This document shows, piece by piece, positions 12,046 through 23,950 of a DNA stretch of 64,000 nucleotides. The DNA is from Deinandra increscens subsp. villosa (Eukaryota > Streptophyta > Magnoliopsida > Asterales > Asteraceae): NCBI GenBank assembly GCA_039602395.1, contig JBCNJP010000003.1, positions 18,611,237 to 18,675,236 of the forward strand, written 5' to 3'. Every line of letters starts with the position of its first letter. Position 1 is the first letter of the stretch. Made by a program: the position numbers and the translations under genes. Below the pieces are notes generated by a model. It was not told where the DNA came from. It made no database searches and saw only the letters and a list, made by a program, of their open reading frames with translations.

Positions 12046-12502
12046 TGTGACAATCCGTCTTTTGAGGTTTTTTTATATGATTTAAATAAACATAAACTGA
12101 CATAAATGTCGTGAGAACATTTACTTTAACCGTGATAAATGTTGTATGAACATTTATGTGTTGACTGTGTTGACCTTAGCAAATTAGGGTTTTGTACAAC
12201 CATCACTATACGAGCATGCACTTAAGTCTATCATTGTATGTAAATCGTATGTATGATTTCATGTGAACGCTTTGTCATTTTATGTGATAACTGAACTTAT
12301 GATTTTATGTAATACACGTATATATAAATACACACGTATTATCTATGATTTTATGAGACGATGTGTCACATAGCTATACGTATCATTTCTCCAAAATTTT
12401 ATGTGAATCGACACATATATACAATTGTGATTTCATGGTTATCATTTTATGTGAGTTTTAAACATAAGTATAGATTTAAACCTATGATTTGTCTGAACTT
12501 AA

Positions 12503-12558
<56 letters not shown>

Positions 12559-12738
12559 GGGTTAGGTTCAAATGAGAACTTTTTATTTTGAGAACTTTTG
12601 AGAACTAAATCTCAACCACACATTTCAGGGGGGACCACTACAATTTATGGGAGGGAGGATACATGTAAATAAACTTGTGGCTCAAATTAGTTCTTTTTAG
12701 TTCTCAAATCAAACTGGTTCTCATATGATCATCTCCCT
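12559..12738 (+). mobile_element. (TA)n-flanked MITE, family A, copy 1
   Basis: Begins GGGTTAGGTTCAAATGAGAAC and ends near ATGATCATCTCCC, between (TA)n tracts. Five further copies occur in this window (13995, 51278, 51503, 51738, 52616). The layout resembles the Micron elements described in rice, which sit in (TA)n microsatellites. Confidence 0.75.
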
Positions 12739-12761
12739 ATATATATATATATATATATATA

Positions 12762-13417
12762 GGGGAAGGATCCTGCGAAAACACCCTTTTTTTGTGAGAA
12801 CTGCGTAAACAAATCTTAAAACCTACATAACTTTTTCATACGTTAATATTTTTAAAAAAAATTTGCACCAAAAGTCTTAAAATTATATTAACTTTAATCC
12901 TATAAAAGTTTTAAAAAACTTAACGCTTTTTTTATTTTTTCAAATATTTTTTTGTGTGGTGCACATGTGCATCATAAAAAAAACTCATACTTTTAGTATG
13001 AGTTAATATTTTTTTTTCTTAGTCGCACCATATGTCATATATTTTCATCATTTTTTTGCGTTTTTATTGAATGATGCACATGTGCATCATACCAAAAAAA
13101 ACACTCATACATGTGATATATATTAATAGTTTAAAAAGAAATTGCACCCTAAATCTTATAGTTGTGTTATCTTTAGATCTAAAGAAAAAAATAGCATTTT
13201 ATAACTTTTTTTAATTATATGATGCACATGTGCATCACATGGGAAAAAAAACGTTCAGTTTTTTTTTTTAATATTTTGCTCCAGATATAAAGATAACGTA
13301 ATTCTAAGACTTTTGGCGCAAATTTTATGAAAAATCGTTAACGTATTAAAAAGTTACGTGAGTTTTAATATGTGTTTTCGCAGTTTTCACAAAAAGATGT
13401 GTTTTCGCAGGATCCTA

Positions 13418-13421
<4 letters not shown>
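12762..13421 (+). mobile_element. (TA)n-flanked MITE, family B, copy 1
   Basis: Ends GGGGAAGGATCCTGCGAAAA and TTTTCGCAGGATCCTAACCC are inverted repeats between (TA)n tracts. Inside are three copies of the palindrome TGCACATGTGCA (or a one-base variant) near 12960, 13077 and 13225. The element is non-coding and its near-twin is at 51934-52561. Confidence 0.8.
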
Positions 13422-13459
<38 letters not shown>

Positions 13460-13461
<2 letters not shown>

Positions 13462-13927
13462 TAAAAGATCCGTGTAGACCCCTTATTTTTTGTAGACCCC
13501 GTAGACCCCTTATAAAACTCAATAAAACTCAATAAAACTCAATAAAACTCAATAAAAATAAAACTCAGTTTTGTTAATTTAGTTTTTTTTATTTGCGATA
13601 AGCTTTTAAGAACAAAAAAAGACAACTAAAAAAAAAGAAAAACGAAAAATATTAAAAATTGAACATTTTAAGACAATGAGTTTTAAAAATCAATAAGTTT
13701 AAAACTCAATAAACTCAATAAAACTCAGTGTTACGTTTAAAACTCATTATTTTAAAACTCATTGTCTTAAAATGTTCGATTTTTAATGTTTTTTGTTTTT
13801 TTTAAATTTATTTATTTATTTTTTTGGTTCTTAAAAGCTTATCGTAATAAAAAAAACCAAATTTACAACACTGAGTTTTATTTTTATTGAGTTTTATAGG
13901 GGTCTACGGGGTCTACACGGAACCCTT

Positions 13928-13930
<3 letters not shown>
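13460..13930. mobile_element. (TA)n-flanked foldback MITE, family C
   Basis: Almost the whole 470 bp is one inverted repeat. The left arm starts with GATCCGTGTAGACCCC, the right arm ends with GGGGTCTACACGGAACCC, and the inner parts match as well (for example ATTTTAAGACAATGAG against CTCATTGTCTTAAAAT). The left arm also has a short tandem run of AATAAAACTC. Single-stranded RNA from it would form a long hairpin. Confidence 0.8.
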
Positions 13931-13994
<64 letters not shown>

Positions 13995-13997
<3 letters not shown>

Positions 13998-14173
13998 AGA
14001 GGATCATTTGAGAACCAATTTGATTTGAGAACTAAAAAGAACTAATTTGAGCCACAAGTTTATTACATGTATCCCCCCTCCCATGAATTGTAGTGGTCCC
14101 CCCCTGAAATTTGTGGTTGAGATTTAGTTCTCAAAAGTTCTCAAAACAAAAAGTTCTCATTTGAACCTAACCC
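13995..14173 (-). mobile_element. (TA)n-flanked MITE, family A, copy 2
   Basis: Same element as at 12559 but in the opposite orientation: it begins GGGAGAGGATCATTTGAGAAC and ends TTGAACCTAACCC, between (TA)n tracts. Confidence 0.75.
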
Positions 14174-15074
14174 TATATATATATATATATATTTGTTGAG
14201 TTAGTATAATGATTTTACGTGGCGAATCAAGGTTTACATCTTATAAATGTCACACACTAAGTATATTGTGGCGACACATGTTACTCATCGTTAAATTCGT
14301 CGTTCTCCATTAACCCCGTTAGAGTCTGTTAGCGCATTTTAAACTTCGAGGGGTTGGTTCTGCCAAATTCTAAACTTTTTGTATTAAATAAAACCTGGAA
14401 GGGTCGGAGTTGTTATTATCTAAACTCCAACACCCCATGTGAAAATAGGAGAGGGACTAGATGTGTCAACATCTCAAACTCAATTCGAAGAACAATTTGA
14501 AAGGTTGTAACCGTCAGACGGAGGCGGTAAGCCTCCGGTAACCCCCACTCCTAATCAATTCGTGATTAAACCCTTGTGGTCGTTCCCTAACTTGGTATTA
14601 CTGATCGCTTACACACATAACCCACACAAATCTCGTCCTTGTTGCTCTCGTAAGTCACCACCGAAGAAGGAGATTTCGGCCACCGCGATAAGGATCGGTC
14701 CGGCACTGTTTGACCACCATTCATCGCCTCGCACCTCTGTCCGACCATCTACAGTCTTCGTCTGACGCCTACTGTCACCGGAGAGTACCACACCGGCGAA
14801 GAACAACTGGGTAATCAGCGGGAGGATCTCGCTTCGAGTCGCGGTTTGAGATGCACTACCGTCGTCCTTCGAACTCCACTTCCATCTCCATTGAAGGTAT
14901 GACTGAAACTCAGTTGTTTTTAAGTAATCACATGTCCCTGTTCGTTGTGGTGATGAGATTTTCGGTTGTTAATGGCGGATGCGAGATTAGGGTTTTTCAT
15001 TTAGGAAGATGATGACCACTGGTAACTAGTTAAATGGTTTTGAAAACAAAAAGAAAACCAAAGAAGCACTCTTG

Positions 15075-15137
15075 TCCCGACGGTTTGGTCATAGGTGTTG
15101 TATCCCCATGGTCGCGGGTTCGAACCTCGCCCACCCT
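15075..15137 (+). other. tRNA-like segment 1 in the solo LTR
   Basis: It has GGTTTGGTCATAGGTG (weak A box) and GCGGGTTCGAACCTCGC, a B box within a perfectly paired T-arm-like stem. The acceptor stem does not pair convincingly. It is probably a tRNA/SINE-derived piece. Confidence 0.35.
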
Positions 15138-15218
15138 ATAACTATTATTTTTAATTCATGTAATCTGATTTCTTAGCCACTGCGTATACAAAACCCATTT
15201 CCGTCGAACATGGTAACA

Positions 15219-15293
15219 AATTAGGTCGCTAGCCCAGTGGTTAGGGTGGTGTCTTTTGACCGAGAGGTCACGGGTTCGAACCCGGTGACCTCC
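15219..15293 (+). other. tRNA-like segment 2 in the solo LTR
   Basis: A strong A box match (TAGCCCAGTGGTTAGG) is followed by a B box, ACGGGTTCGAACCCGGT. The spacing is right for a tRNA, and the T arm pairs at four of five positions. The 5' and 3' ends do not form a clean acceptor stem, so I call it tRNA-derived rather than a working tRNA gene. Confidence 0.45.
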
Positions 15294-16747
15294 GTATAAT
15301 TTTCTTTTTGTTGTTTTGAGCGAACTGGAACATTGGGATTACCTAGGTCATATTTTAACCCGTAAACTATATTTTGGTATTGTAAATTGATTTAACGTGT
15401 CGTTTTAATATATATACCATTACTTTATATATAACATAAGTTTTATAAACATAGCTATATATATACTTTACTACTTGGTTTTATAAATATCTAATTATAT
15501 ATTTAGTTATGTAGATATTGAAATACATATACGTATCTTATTATTCGATTTCATAGACCTATATTATCATTGAGTAATATACGTTTCCTCGACTTTTATA
15601 ATCGTAATGATTTTGGCTGATTGCCTTCGTTTACTCGTTTTGGACGTAATGATCTTTGTCTTGTCGTTGTTTGACATTATTTATCCTTCACTCATTGGTC
15701 TAGACTAAGTCACCATTTTTTTGAACACACACTTATGTATATATGCTCGTTAGGTGTTGGGTAGATTACACAAGACCTGCTATTTGCTACTGGCTGTTGT
15801 TATGTATATGGAATTTGTTATGCACCCGAAGGTGAGTTTCACGGCCCCATTTTACTGTTTTAAATCCTGTTGGGGGATATTAACATGCAAACACTTGAAC
15901 TGTTAGATAATTATATCACCTGAATGATAGTGGCACACTTATGAAAAGTCCTCACTTTTAGAGTTACTGTCAATGTGACATCAGCGAGAACTTATTTAGT
16001 AGATCTACTGGGTTTGACAGCCCCACCCGAGTCAGTCGCGCTGGCACGATCGGATATCGAACGGGTGTAATATACTTCTTAGTCTTAACGAGGCACAATT
16101 GAACTTGTCGAGCTTCAGTAACTGGATAGCTAGTTTAACTAGTCAAACGTGCACTGATTTCTTGAAAATAGCCTAGCCAGCTATTGATATACTATCTGGA
16201 TTTTAAACTGAACTTGAACATGAACTTGACTGTTGTTGAACAGTCAACCTTGAACTTAAACTTGAACTGTCGATAAACAGTTGTTTTACACTGAACTGGG
16301 ACTGTTGTTGAACAGTCGATTTACACTAAACTTGAACTTTTTTGAACTGATAAACCTGTGAACTCACCAACCTTTGTGTTGACACTTTTTAGCATATTAT
16401 TTCTCAGGTTGCAGATGTTCGAGTATTACGAGTACGCATGCATGAGTCTTGAACCACTTTTAGTATCTTTGGTCAAGTCATGTCACCTTATGTGACGGTG
16501 TTCTTACTTGAATACTCTTATTGTACTTAGGCTTCCGCATTCGTAAAACTCTGAATTTATATTTTAATATAATATGAAACGTTTTTATTAATTACTGGTC
16601 GTTTGGTGTAACTAATAGACTGCGATCCTGGTTTGTCACGCTCCCTGGGTGCGTTACGGCGCGTGGAAAATTTTAGGGGTGTGACATCTAGCGTCTTGCT
16701 AGTGGTTTTGTCGGTTTCTTAATGCATTTTGCTGTTCAAAAAAAAAA

Positions 16748-17769
16748 GTTGGATACCCACATATTGGGTTTGGTTCAACATACTAATCCACTAATGTTTT
16801 TAGCCTATTGTTTTAGGAGTTATCAACCAGATTAATTTTTTTGTAACTTGATTTTTACCATACATCCTATCAACATTCTTGACATAGTTAAATAAACGAA
16901 ATAAAGAGATCGCGTTGAGGTTACACGATTTTACGCGTGTATAAGTTGGCAGGTGTCAACGTATCTTGGGGATTATAGCGAACCTCAAAATTGAGGTTTT
17001 TTTTTTAAGTTTTCTACATATATATAAAAATTAAAATGTAATTTTATAGAGCGTTAAGATGTATAATGTTATGTTTATATCGGATGTTACTTTTTTAGGT
17101 TTTTTATCTACCATATTATTTGGTTATTACTAATAACTTCAAATTTTTAATACATATAATTTTTAATATAGTTTGGTGTCTATTTTTTTGTATGTACTTT
17201 GAGATAGATTTTAGAGTAAATTACGCTTTAAGTTCTTTATGCATATCTGACATGGGGGTGACGTCTAGAAAAATATGACAATAATGAGTCAGATAACGTC
17301 ACTGTTGTGGATGTTTTAAATTTATAGAACACGACCCCCCCCCCCTACCGACATCCTTAACCTTAATCCTATCCACCCTCCTTTAGACATCAGTAGCCTT
17401 AATCCCATGTCTCTAGATGACTTATCCTCGACCATTTCATCACAGATGTGCAAGTCCAACAAATCATGTCTAATGCGCTCGTTCATGTCAGTATTGGTCT
17501 GTCTCCCCCTCTACGCCCCCCCCCCCCCCCTCAATAGTGATGGAATCAACTACTATAACCGGCGCCACCAAATGCCTCATTTTCATGTGCTCAAACCATC
17601 TCCATCTCCCATCATGTATCTTCTCTGAAATGCATGCAACCATAGATTTTTTCCCAAAAGATTTCATTTCTTATTTTGTCCTAACGTGTGTGCCCACTCA
17701 TCCACTCAACATCCTCATCTCAACGAATTCCAGCTTGCGCACCTATGTTTAGTCTTTTCTCTATGCTTT
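16748..17769. other. Likely displaced upstream region of the 2498-6326 gene, no gene seen
   Basis: After the right copy of the LINE target duplication, the sequence should be what originally lay immediately upstream of the minus-strand gene. It is AT-rich to about 17300, then has C-rich stretches (runs of C at about 17335 and 17519). No coding frame is convincing. Promoter function is an inference from position only. Confidence 0.4.
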
Positions 17770-18035
17770 TGGAGCTGATTATCTCGTCATCCACGGAGAT
17801 GGTTGGAGGTGGGATGATGTGCGAAGTGGGACCTTTTCTGTCTCCTCAGTTAAACATCTTTTTTCTGCTTCAGTTCTCTTACCTCATTATATTTTCCCAT
17901 GATGCAACTAGATACCTAAGAAAATCAACATTTTTAATTGGTAGGTAGAAATGGACAGGATCCCTATAGCCCAAGCATGGCGGGCTAGGAATATTTCGGT
18001 TGGCCCAGGGAGTATGCTGAAGGTTAGTATTGCAT
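17770..18035 (+). pseudogene. Second LINE fragment, zinc-binding RT tail
   Basis: With frame changes one can read GWRWDDVRSGTFSV, then PKKINIFNW and EMDRIPIAQAWRARNI. This is the typical plant LINE C-terminal pattern of a W..P.K.NIF.W block followed by MDRIPT...L..RNI. Stops interrupt it. It is independent of the LINE at 6407-16747 and lies directly before the LTR element at 18110. Confidence 0.6.
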
Positions 18036-18109
18036 GCATTGCATGCTCACATTGGTCTCCACGTAGCCAATGTGTTGGAACTGAAATGGGTCAATCATCA
18101 CGTAGTTTC

Positions 18110-18434
18110 TATTAGAGCATAATCGGTTCATCGTGTGAAGTATCTGAACAAGTCGAAGATGCAAAAGGTGCTTTCCACGAAGTGATAGTTCGTGACCTCA
18201 CAAAGACACACTTCGTGACCCCACGAAGTGGCACATCGTGGGAGCTCCAGTTCGTGGATAGTTCATAACTTTTGTGAGCTAAGTGTGTGTTTTCTGAGTG
18301 TGTTTTCTCTGAATTGTTCTTAGTGTTTTCAGATTGTATTTGTTCTTCTTTCATCAATAAAACAATATTTTACTTATGTTCTTGTATTCGGAATAGCTAG
18401 ATCGAGTAGACGATCCATCGCTCTCGCGCTTTCA
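18110..18434 (+). repeat. 5' LTR of the gag-only Copia-like element
   Basis: It matches the 3' LTR at 23951-24299 over its length, with substitutions and a gap. It contains the dyad CTTCGTGACCCCACGAAG near 18209, an AATAAAAC polyadenylation-like signal near 18356, and ends CGCGCTTTCA. Confidence 0.9.
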
Positions 18435-18436
18435 AG

Positions 18437-18448
18437 TGGTATCAGAGC
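18437..18448 (+). other. Primer-binding site, initiator tRNA-Met type
   Basis: TGGTATCAGAGC, two bases after the 5' LTR, is complementary to the 3' end of plant initiator methionine tRNA, as in most plant Copia elements. Confidence 0.9.
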
Positions 18449-18689
18449 TTTTTGGTTCCATCTACTGATCTGATTCTGCTATTTTTCGAATTTTTGTTCC
18501 AAAAAGTGTCGTTTTTTTGATAAATCTAACTGTTTTTGCTTCCGTTCGTTCATTTTGTTGTGTTTCTGGTGCAAATTTCGATCCTAAATCGGTCCTTTTA
18601 ATTACATCTGATCTACTGCTGAAAATCTCATTAAGAAACATCAAAAAATGTGAAATTTGACTAAAAAATGGTTCACTGCGTCTGAGTTC

Positions 18690-18990
18690 GCGTCAAAAAC
18701 ATCCACTTCGTAAAAATAACCATCACGAAGTGACACTTCGCGTCAGTTCGTGTCAGTTCGCGTCTCAGTTCGTGTCACTTCTTTACTCACTTCACATTTC
18801 AGTTTGTGAGCCAGTTTGTGAGTGACTTCGCATTCAGTTCGTGTCACTTCGTTGCTGACTTCGTATATCATTTTGTGTCACTTCGTGGATCACTTCGTAA
18901 GTCACTTCTCAGCTGAGTTCGTATCAATTCATGCACCACTTCGTATCAGTTCGTGCACCAATTCGTATCAGTTTGTGCATTAGTTCGCAA
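18690..18990. repeat. Leader array of CACTTCGTG / CAGTTCGTG words
   Basis: About two dozen loosely spaced copies of (A/C)(A/G)(C/G)TTCG(T/C)(G/A) occur between the primer-binding site and the first gag frame. The same word, with its complement CACGAAGTG, occurs in both LTRs. Confidence 0.7.
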
Positions 18991-19211
18991 CTCTATTCTT
19001 AGATCGGGAATTTTTGGTTGTTTCACTAAAACTGACATAACTTGAGTTTCGTTAAGAGTTACGGGAGCTAATACCATCCAAAACGACCGTCTCGGAGATC
19101 TACACTTTTACTGCCTTACGTCTAGTACCCTCCATTTTGATACTCAAATTCCATTTCTAAGACCTCCGTTTTTTGGTTTGAAGTTTTTGGAGTATCATAT
19201 CTCGGTAAAAG

Positions 19212-20440
19212 ATGTCTGATTTTCAAGTATTTGTCGTTATGCAAAATGCGATGCAAACCTTGATTAATTTTGATAACGAAATCGTAACAAGCCAGAAAGT
19301 TCCCAAGTTATTAAAATTGGAGGATTATCACAATTGGAAGCAAAGATTTTCTGCTTATGTCGGCACAAATGATATTGTTCTATGGATTCCAATTGAAAAA
19401 CTTTACACACGTCCAACTGATGGAGGAGAGTATAAAGAAATAAAAGATTTCTCATCTGAGGAAAATAAAAGTTATGAAATCGAACAAAAATCTTTTAGGT
19501 TATCTTACCATGGCTTTACCTACCGAACTGTTACATCAATTCAGCACATGCAAAAAGACGAAACAGTTATGGGATGCTTTGTCTGCAAGATGTGAAGGGA
19601 ACAATCAATACAAAAAGAGTAGAAGAAAGGTGTTGAACGAAGAATTTGACAATTTTCAACATTACGATAAAGAAAACATCACTGCTCTTGTGTCAAGGTT
19701 CTCACATATAATCAGTGAATTGAAAGTGGTTGGGATAGAGAAAACTGAAGAAGAATTGAAAGAGAAGATATTTGAGGAAAGCTTCATGCTCGAGAAATAG
19801 AAATGATGAATACAAATAAGTCAACTAATCAACTGCAAAATCCTGAGTTATATCATGGTCAGCATGCTGCAAGCATAAACGCAAAAGCTAAACCAAGTGG
19901 TCTTAGTTCTCCACCAAGTACATCATTTATTGGAAATGTTCCTGGAATTTCTGAAACTTTTGATTCCTTACTGGGTTGTCGTTTTACAATTCCAGATCAA
20001 GTAACTCAGAATGCACTTTCTGTCAAAACAACTAAAGATTGTGTTGCTTTGATATCTGCTTTAACTTCATATTCTCTCGGAATGATTATCAACAATATCG
20101 GTGATGCTAAGTTGGTTAGAGAAGATTTTAATGAAATTGATGAAGATAATTTAGATGAAATGGATATTGCATGGCAATTGGCTATGTTATCACAAAGAGT
20201 AAGAAGATTTTTAAAGAGAACTGGAATGAGATCTATTAATCAAGATGGAAATCTGGGATTAAAACAAATTAAAGGTGAAATGTTACAAATGTTCAAAACT
20301 TGGACATTTTGCAAGAGAATGTCAACAATCTCATGCTAAAAAATCTGATTCAAAAGCTACTACCAATGGTTCTCAAGCTTCATCAAGTAACTCATTTACA
20401 AGGGCGTTGGTTGTTCAAGCTGGTGGGACTTATGATTGGG
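19212..20440 (+). pseudogene. Copia-like gag with zinc knuckle, frameshifted
   Basis: The ATG at 19212 opens a gag-like protein with LLKLEDYHNWKQRFSAYV, typical of the plant Copia gag N-terminus. LWDALSARCEG and EEFDNFQHYDKENI follow after a frame change near 19470. After a stop at 19798 and more shifts, 20281-20322 encodes CYKCSKLGHFAREC, a C-X2-C-X4-H-X4-C knuckle. It lies in a frame different from the surrounding open frame. Gag would package element RNA. At least three frame breaks make this copy inactive. Confidence 0.8.
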
Positions 20441-20529
20441 GAAAATTTCTTTAATGAATCGGCGTTGACTGCCACATCTGCATTTGATGATTATTATTCA
20501 GACGGAAGTTTTATGAATCAGATAAGGAT

Positions 20530-22162
20530 GACGATTTTGAAGCTAAAATTGATAGTTTGCTAAGGGAAAATGCTGCTTTAATGAAAGAAATCAGTCTTCT
20601 GACTGAAAAACTCAATATGGTGAGAGAAGAATTGGAGATTTCCAAGGAAGAATGTAAGGAATCAGAATTGAAAGTTGCAAAGTTATCTGAAGAAAATGTT
20701 GAGGTAGCTAAAGAAGCTAAGAAATGGAAAGGTGAAGCAAAGGAAGTTGAAGCTGATTTCAACGATCTTTTTGAGAAATCCAAGATTAAGCTTGATGTGC
20801 TCAACAAGACTTCTGATGAACTCACTACCAATTAAGCAGTAACTTATCAGAATGATAATGAAAGTTTGTTAGAAGAAAAGAAGGAATTAACAAGGGTGAA
20901 TAAGTTGTTGAATTCAAATATTGATATCCAGAAAAGAAATGAGGATAAGTTGAAGACATAATTATTTGCTGAGTTAGATAATTTAAGGTTGCAGAAATCA
21001 GAAACAAATCGGGTTGCAAAGAAGTTGATTGCTACCGAAAAGGAATTAGCTGAAGCACAATAGAAGATTTCTGATTTGAAGATTTCAGGTGATTGATTAA
21101 AATCTTCTTCTGAACAATGTCACAAATTCACAATCGTTCACAAGCTTTTTAGCAAAGGATGAGAATTTTGAGAAAATGTTTGATAAGACAGTTCCACCCT
21201 CTGCCATTATCAAGATAGATGTCAATATTGTGAAGGAAAAGGTTGAAGATTGTGATTATTCTAAGTTTTCTAATTTTAAGTCTGACGAAGAGAAGGTTCT
21301 GAAGAAAAAGAAGAACAAAAATAATGGCAAGAAGAATGAAAAGAAATATAATATTCCTAAATTTTTACTGTTTGTGTCTGGTTCTTCATCGGCTGAAACT
21401 GAGAAGTCAGCTACTTCAACTGAGAAGATTCGTTCCCATACTGATATTGATGAGACGATTTTCTATGCTCAGAAGGATGTTAAAGAAGTTAAAGCCGAGT
21501 TTTCAAGATTGGCGAAGACCGGGCATAAATCATCAGGTTCGAAAGAGAAGATTTCAGGTAAAATTGATGGTTTGGGGTTCAAGAAGAATGTTGCTAAAGT
21601 TGATGATTCTAATAATCAAAACCAACAAAATCTGAAGAAGAGTAAGTTGAAGCAAGTTCAAAAACAAGTTTTCAGAGTTGAAAAAGTTCAACATGAGAGG
21701 TTCTACAAACTCAAGGGTTCGGAACAAATATTTTCTGATAACAAATTTCTGCTTAATTGTGTGGATGCTCAGAAAATTTCTGAAGTTTTTGTGAAAAATG
21801 TTGATCCGAGGAATAAGAAGAAACAATCTGCTACATTTTCTTCTGAAGGATTAGGTTCTACTCCAAAGAGGTCGACATCATAATGGGTTCATGATCACAG
21901 ACATCAGGTATTTGATTCTTTCTATGATCATCTTGGAGATAATGTGTTTTATGAAACTATGCAGGTTCCTAAAAGGTGGGACAAAAACAGTCGTTTGTGT
22001 TACAATTGTGGCCAAAAGGGGCATATGGCACAAGATTGTCTGGTTCCTACTGATTTTACTCAAAGAAGCGGAAAGGTTTCATTTGTTGGTAAAGTTGCCA
22101 AAACCAAAGTTATTGATGAACATGGCAGAGTATTTGATGAATTTCAACCTACATTCTTTTAA
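20530..22162 (+). pseudogene. Coiled-coil and second zinc-knuckle part of the element protein
   Basis: About 20539-21110 encodes a Glu/Lys/Leu-rich coiled coil (for example LLTEKLNMVREELEISKEEC) broken by stops near 20833, 20960 and 21062. The frame 21176-21883 is lysine-rich and low in complexity. At 21998-22039 a second knuckle CYNCGQKGHMAQDC follows the phrase RWDKNSRL. The order gag, knuckle, coiled coil, knuckle is what I would expect of the CCHC-type proteins annotated in large numbers in composite-family genomes. No enzyme domain follows. Confidence 0.65.
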
Positions 22163-23950
22163 AAGTAAGGAAAGTTTATTCCTAAATTTTCAAATGTTCC
22201 AATTATAGGTTGTTTATCATAGTCAACTTTGATTGATTCATCACATACTGATTTACCAAAACAACAACAACAATGGAAACCTAAGGTGGTTTTGAAGCAA
22301 AACTAGGACACTGGTAGACCAGAAGCAATCCGCTTCGGGTCATTTATAAACTGATGTGTTTGACCAGTGTGCAGGTACTTCTGGAAGACCTGTCAGTAAT
22401 TGAAAAGTTGCTGATGGAGGAGTATTCTGCTTTCTTAATTTAAATTTTATGATTCATCTTTCTAACCTGGTTTTTTTCTGAAAGCTAAAACAAACAGGTA
22501 TCCCGTGTCGGTTGATCAATTTTCTTTCTTTCCTTTCTCGTTTGTAGTTTAAGGGGAGTAAATTGAAAAATCTAAAAATAGAGTTTTCATTTTAAGGGTA
22601 GAAAAGGCATGTTATGGGGAGAAATGCATATGGTGAAGGTGAATACATGCAAAATATCTAAAATTTTGAGAAATTGATCATTGGAAAATGATGGTACATT
22701 GGCTTACGTATATGACTCATGGATATAGTAGATGAAAAAGCCATAAGACCATTGTTTGATGTGCTTGGGAGGCTCGGCAAATCAGAAAGTATACTGATGT
22801 GATACACTAAATGCGTATGCTTGACCAAGTGGATAACATCTTGAAGCGTATTTTCATGACAAAAATAAAAATGTGTGAGAAAGAAAAAAAATGAGAAATC
22901 ACTGTGTATAATGTGTTTATTTTGCAAAGATTTAAACTTGTTTGATTTTCTTTATTTTCTCAAACGATCGGACATTCTCTACGTATCGAAAGATCGACCT
23001 GATTGTTGTTTGTTTGAGGTCCTGCTTTATTTTCTTTGGTGTTTCGTATAATTCATCGGACTTTCTCTGCGTGTATGGGAGTACCGACATGATTGTTGTT
23101 GAATTATATAATTTCAACTTGTTATATTTTTCTTATTTTGTTGAATCCGAGGCTTTATCTACGTATCGAAAGATCAACCTTAAGGTAGACGATGTAACGT
23201 TCTGATTTCTTTTTGCATGGAACACTGTTGACGATATCATGAATTCAAATCACTATGTGATAATCACTAGTGTAATCACACGAGAAAAAGAAATGTCTGA
23301 TTATGTCTGAAAGTGGGGGGGGGGGGGTACACTGGTCAAAGAAAATAAATAATACCTTAACATATCCAGATGTTATGAGTATGATCTTGCCTAAGTGTTA
23401 AAATAGACAAATTATACCAGCAACCAACATGACTTGTGTGATTCAATTAGTTAAAATTGAAGTGTAGTTCAGTGCGTTATGTTCAATATGATCACAGATT
23501 GTGATCTTTCTCAAACCAAAATAGAGTTTGATTCTGTATGACAATTTCATTTCATTTCAGAAAATACAAAAAGATTTTTGGTGTGTTTTAGCATAAGTTT
23601 AAAAAATCAAAACGATTTTGGGTTTGTTTTGATGTAAACTTTCTAAAAGCCGAAAAGATTTTGTTTCTGCTTTGTTTTCTATCTAATCGGCACGGGATAC
23701 AAATCAAATTTCAGAATTCATATATTGGAATCTTAATGAGATGTTTTGCGCTAAGTTATTTATTATTGGACAGGTTCTAAGTGAAAGAGAATGTCACAAC
23801 TTCAAGTCTTCTGAAGCTGGTGATAAGGATGAAACACACTGTGAATCATCAAGTATTCAAGATCAGACTAACCATCAAATTGAGGGGGAGTTTGATTGAA
23901 GATACAAGACTATGGGGTGAGCCAGATACTGCACACGTCGAGGAGGAGTT
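22163..23950 (+). other. 3' non-coding part of the gag-only element, with a diverged tandem repeat
   Basis: No protease, integrase or RT motif is seen. Three diverged units at 22962-23190 share TACGTATCGAAAGATC-like and ATGATTGTTGTT-like phrases at a spacing of about 90 bp. A run of G lies near 23317. The purine tract before the 3' LTR closes the region. Confidence 0.6.

Larger units (their letters stand above)
12046..16686 (+). mobile_element. Solo LTR, 4.6 kb including nested MITEs, TSD TCTAG
   Basis: It starts TGTGACAATCCGTC and ends TTAGGGGTGTGACA, with a perfect TCTAG duplication on both sides (12041-12045 and 16687-16691). It has no gag or pol. Four (TA)n-flanked MITEs lie between 12490 and 14190, so the LTR itself is about 3 kb. 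It also carries two tRNA-like segments near 15075 and 15219. LINE 3' UTR sequence continues after it. Confidence 0.85.
6407..16747 (+). mobile_element. 5'-truncated LINE with 3' poly(A), interrupted by two solo LTRs
   Basis: A 12-bp target duplication GTTGGATACCCA flanks the unit (6395-6406 and 16748-16759). The right copy follows an A-run ending at 16747, as expected of a LINE. LINE sequence occupies 6407-7558, 11186-12045 and 16687-16747; the rest is the two nested solo LTRs. It starts inside the reverse transcriptase region, so it is 5'-truncated. It landed about 70 bp upstream of the start codon of the minus-strand gene at 2498-6326. Confidence 0.85.

Noticed and set aside
15219..15293. 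Functional tRNA gene
   Set aside because: A and B boxes are good, but the acceptor stem does not pair and the segment lies inside an LTR.
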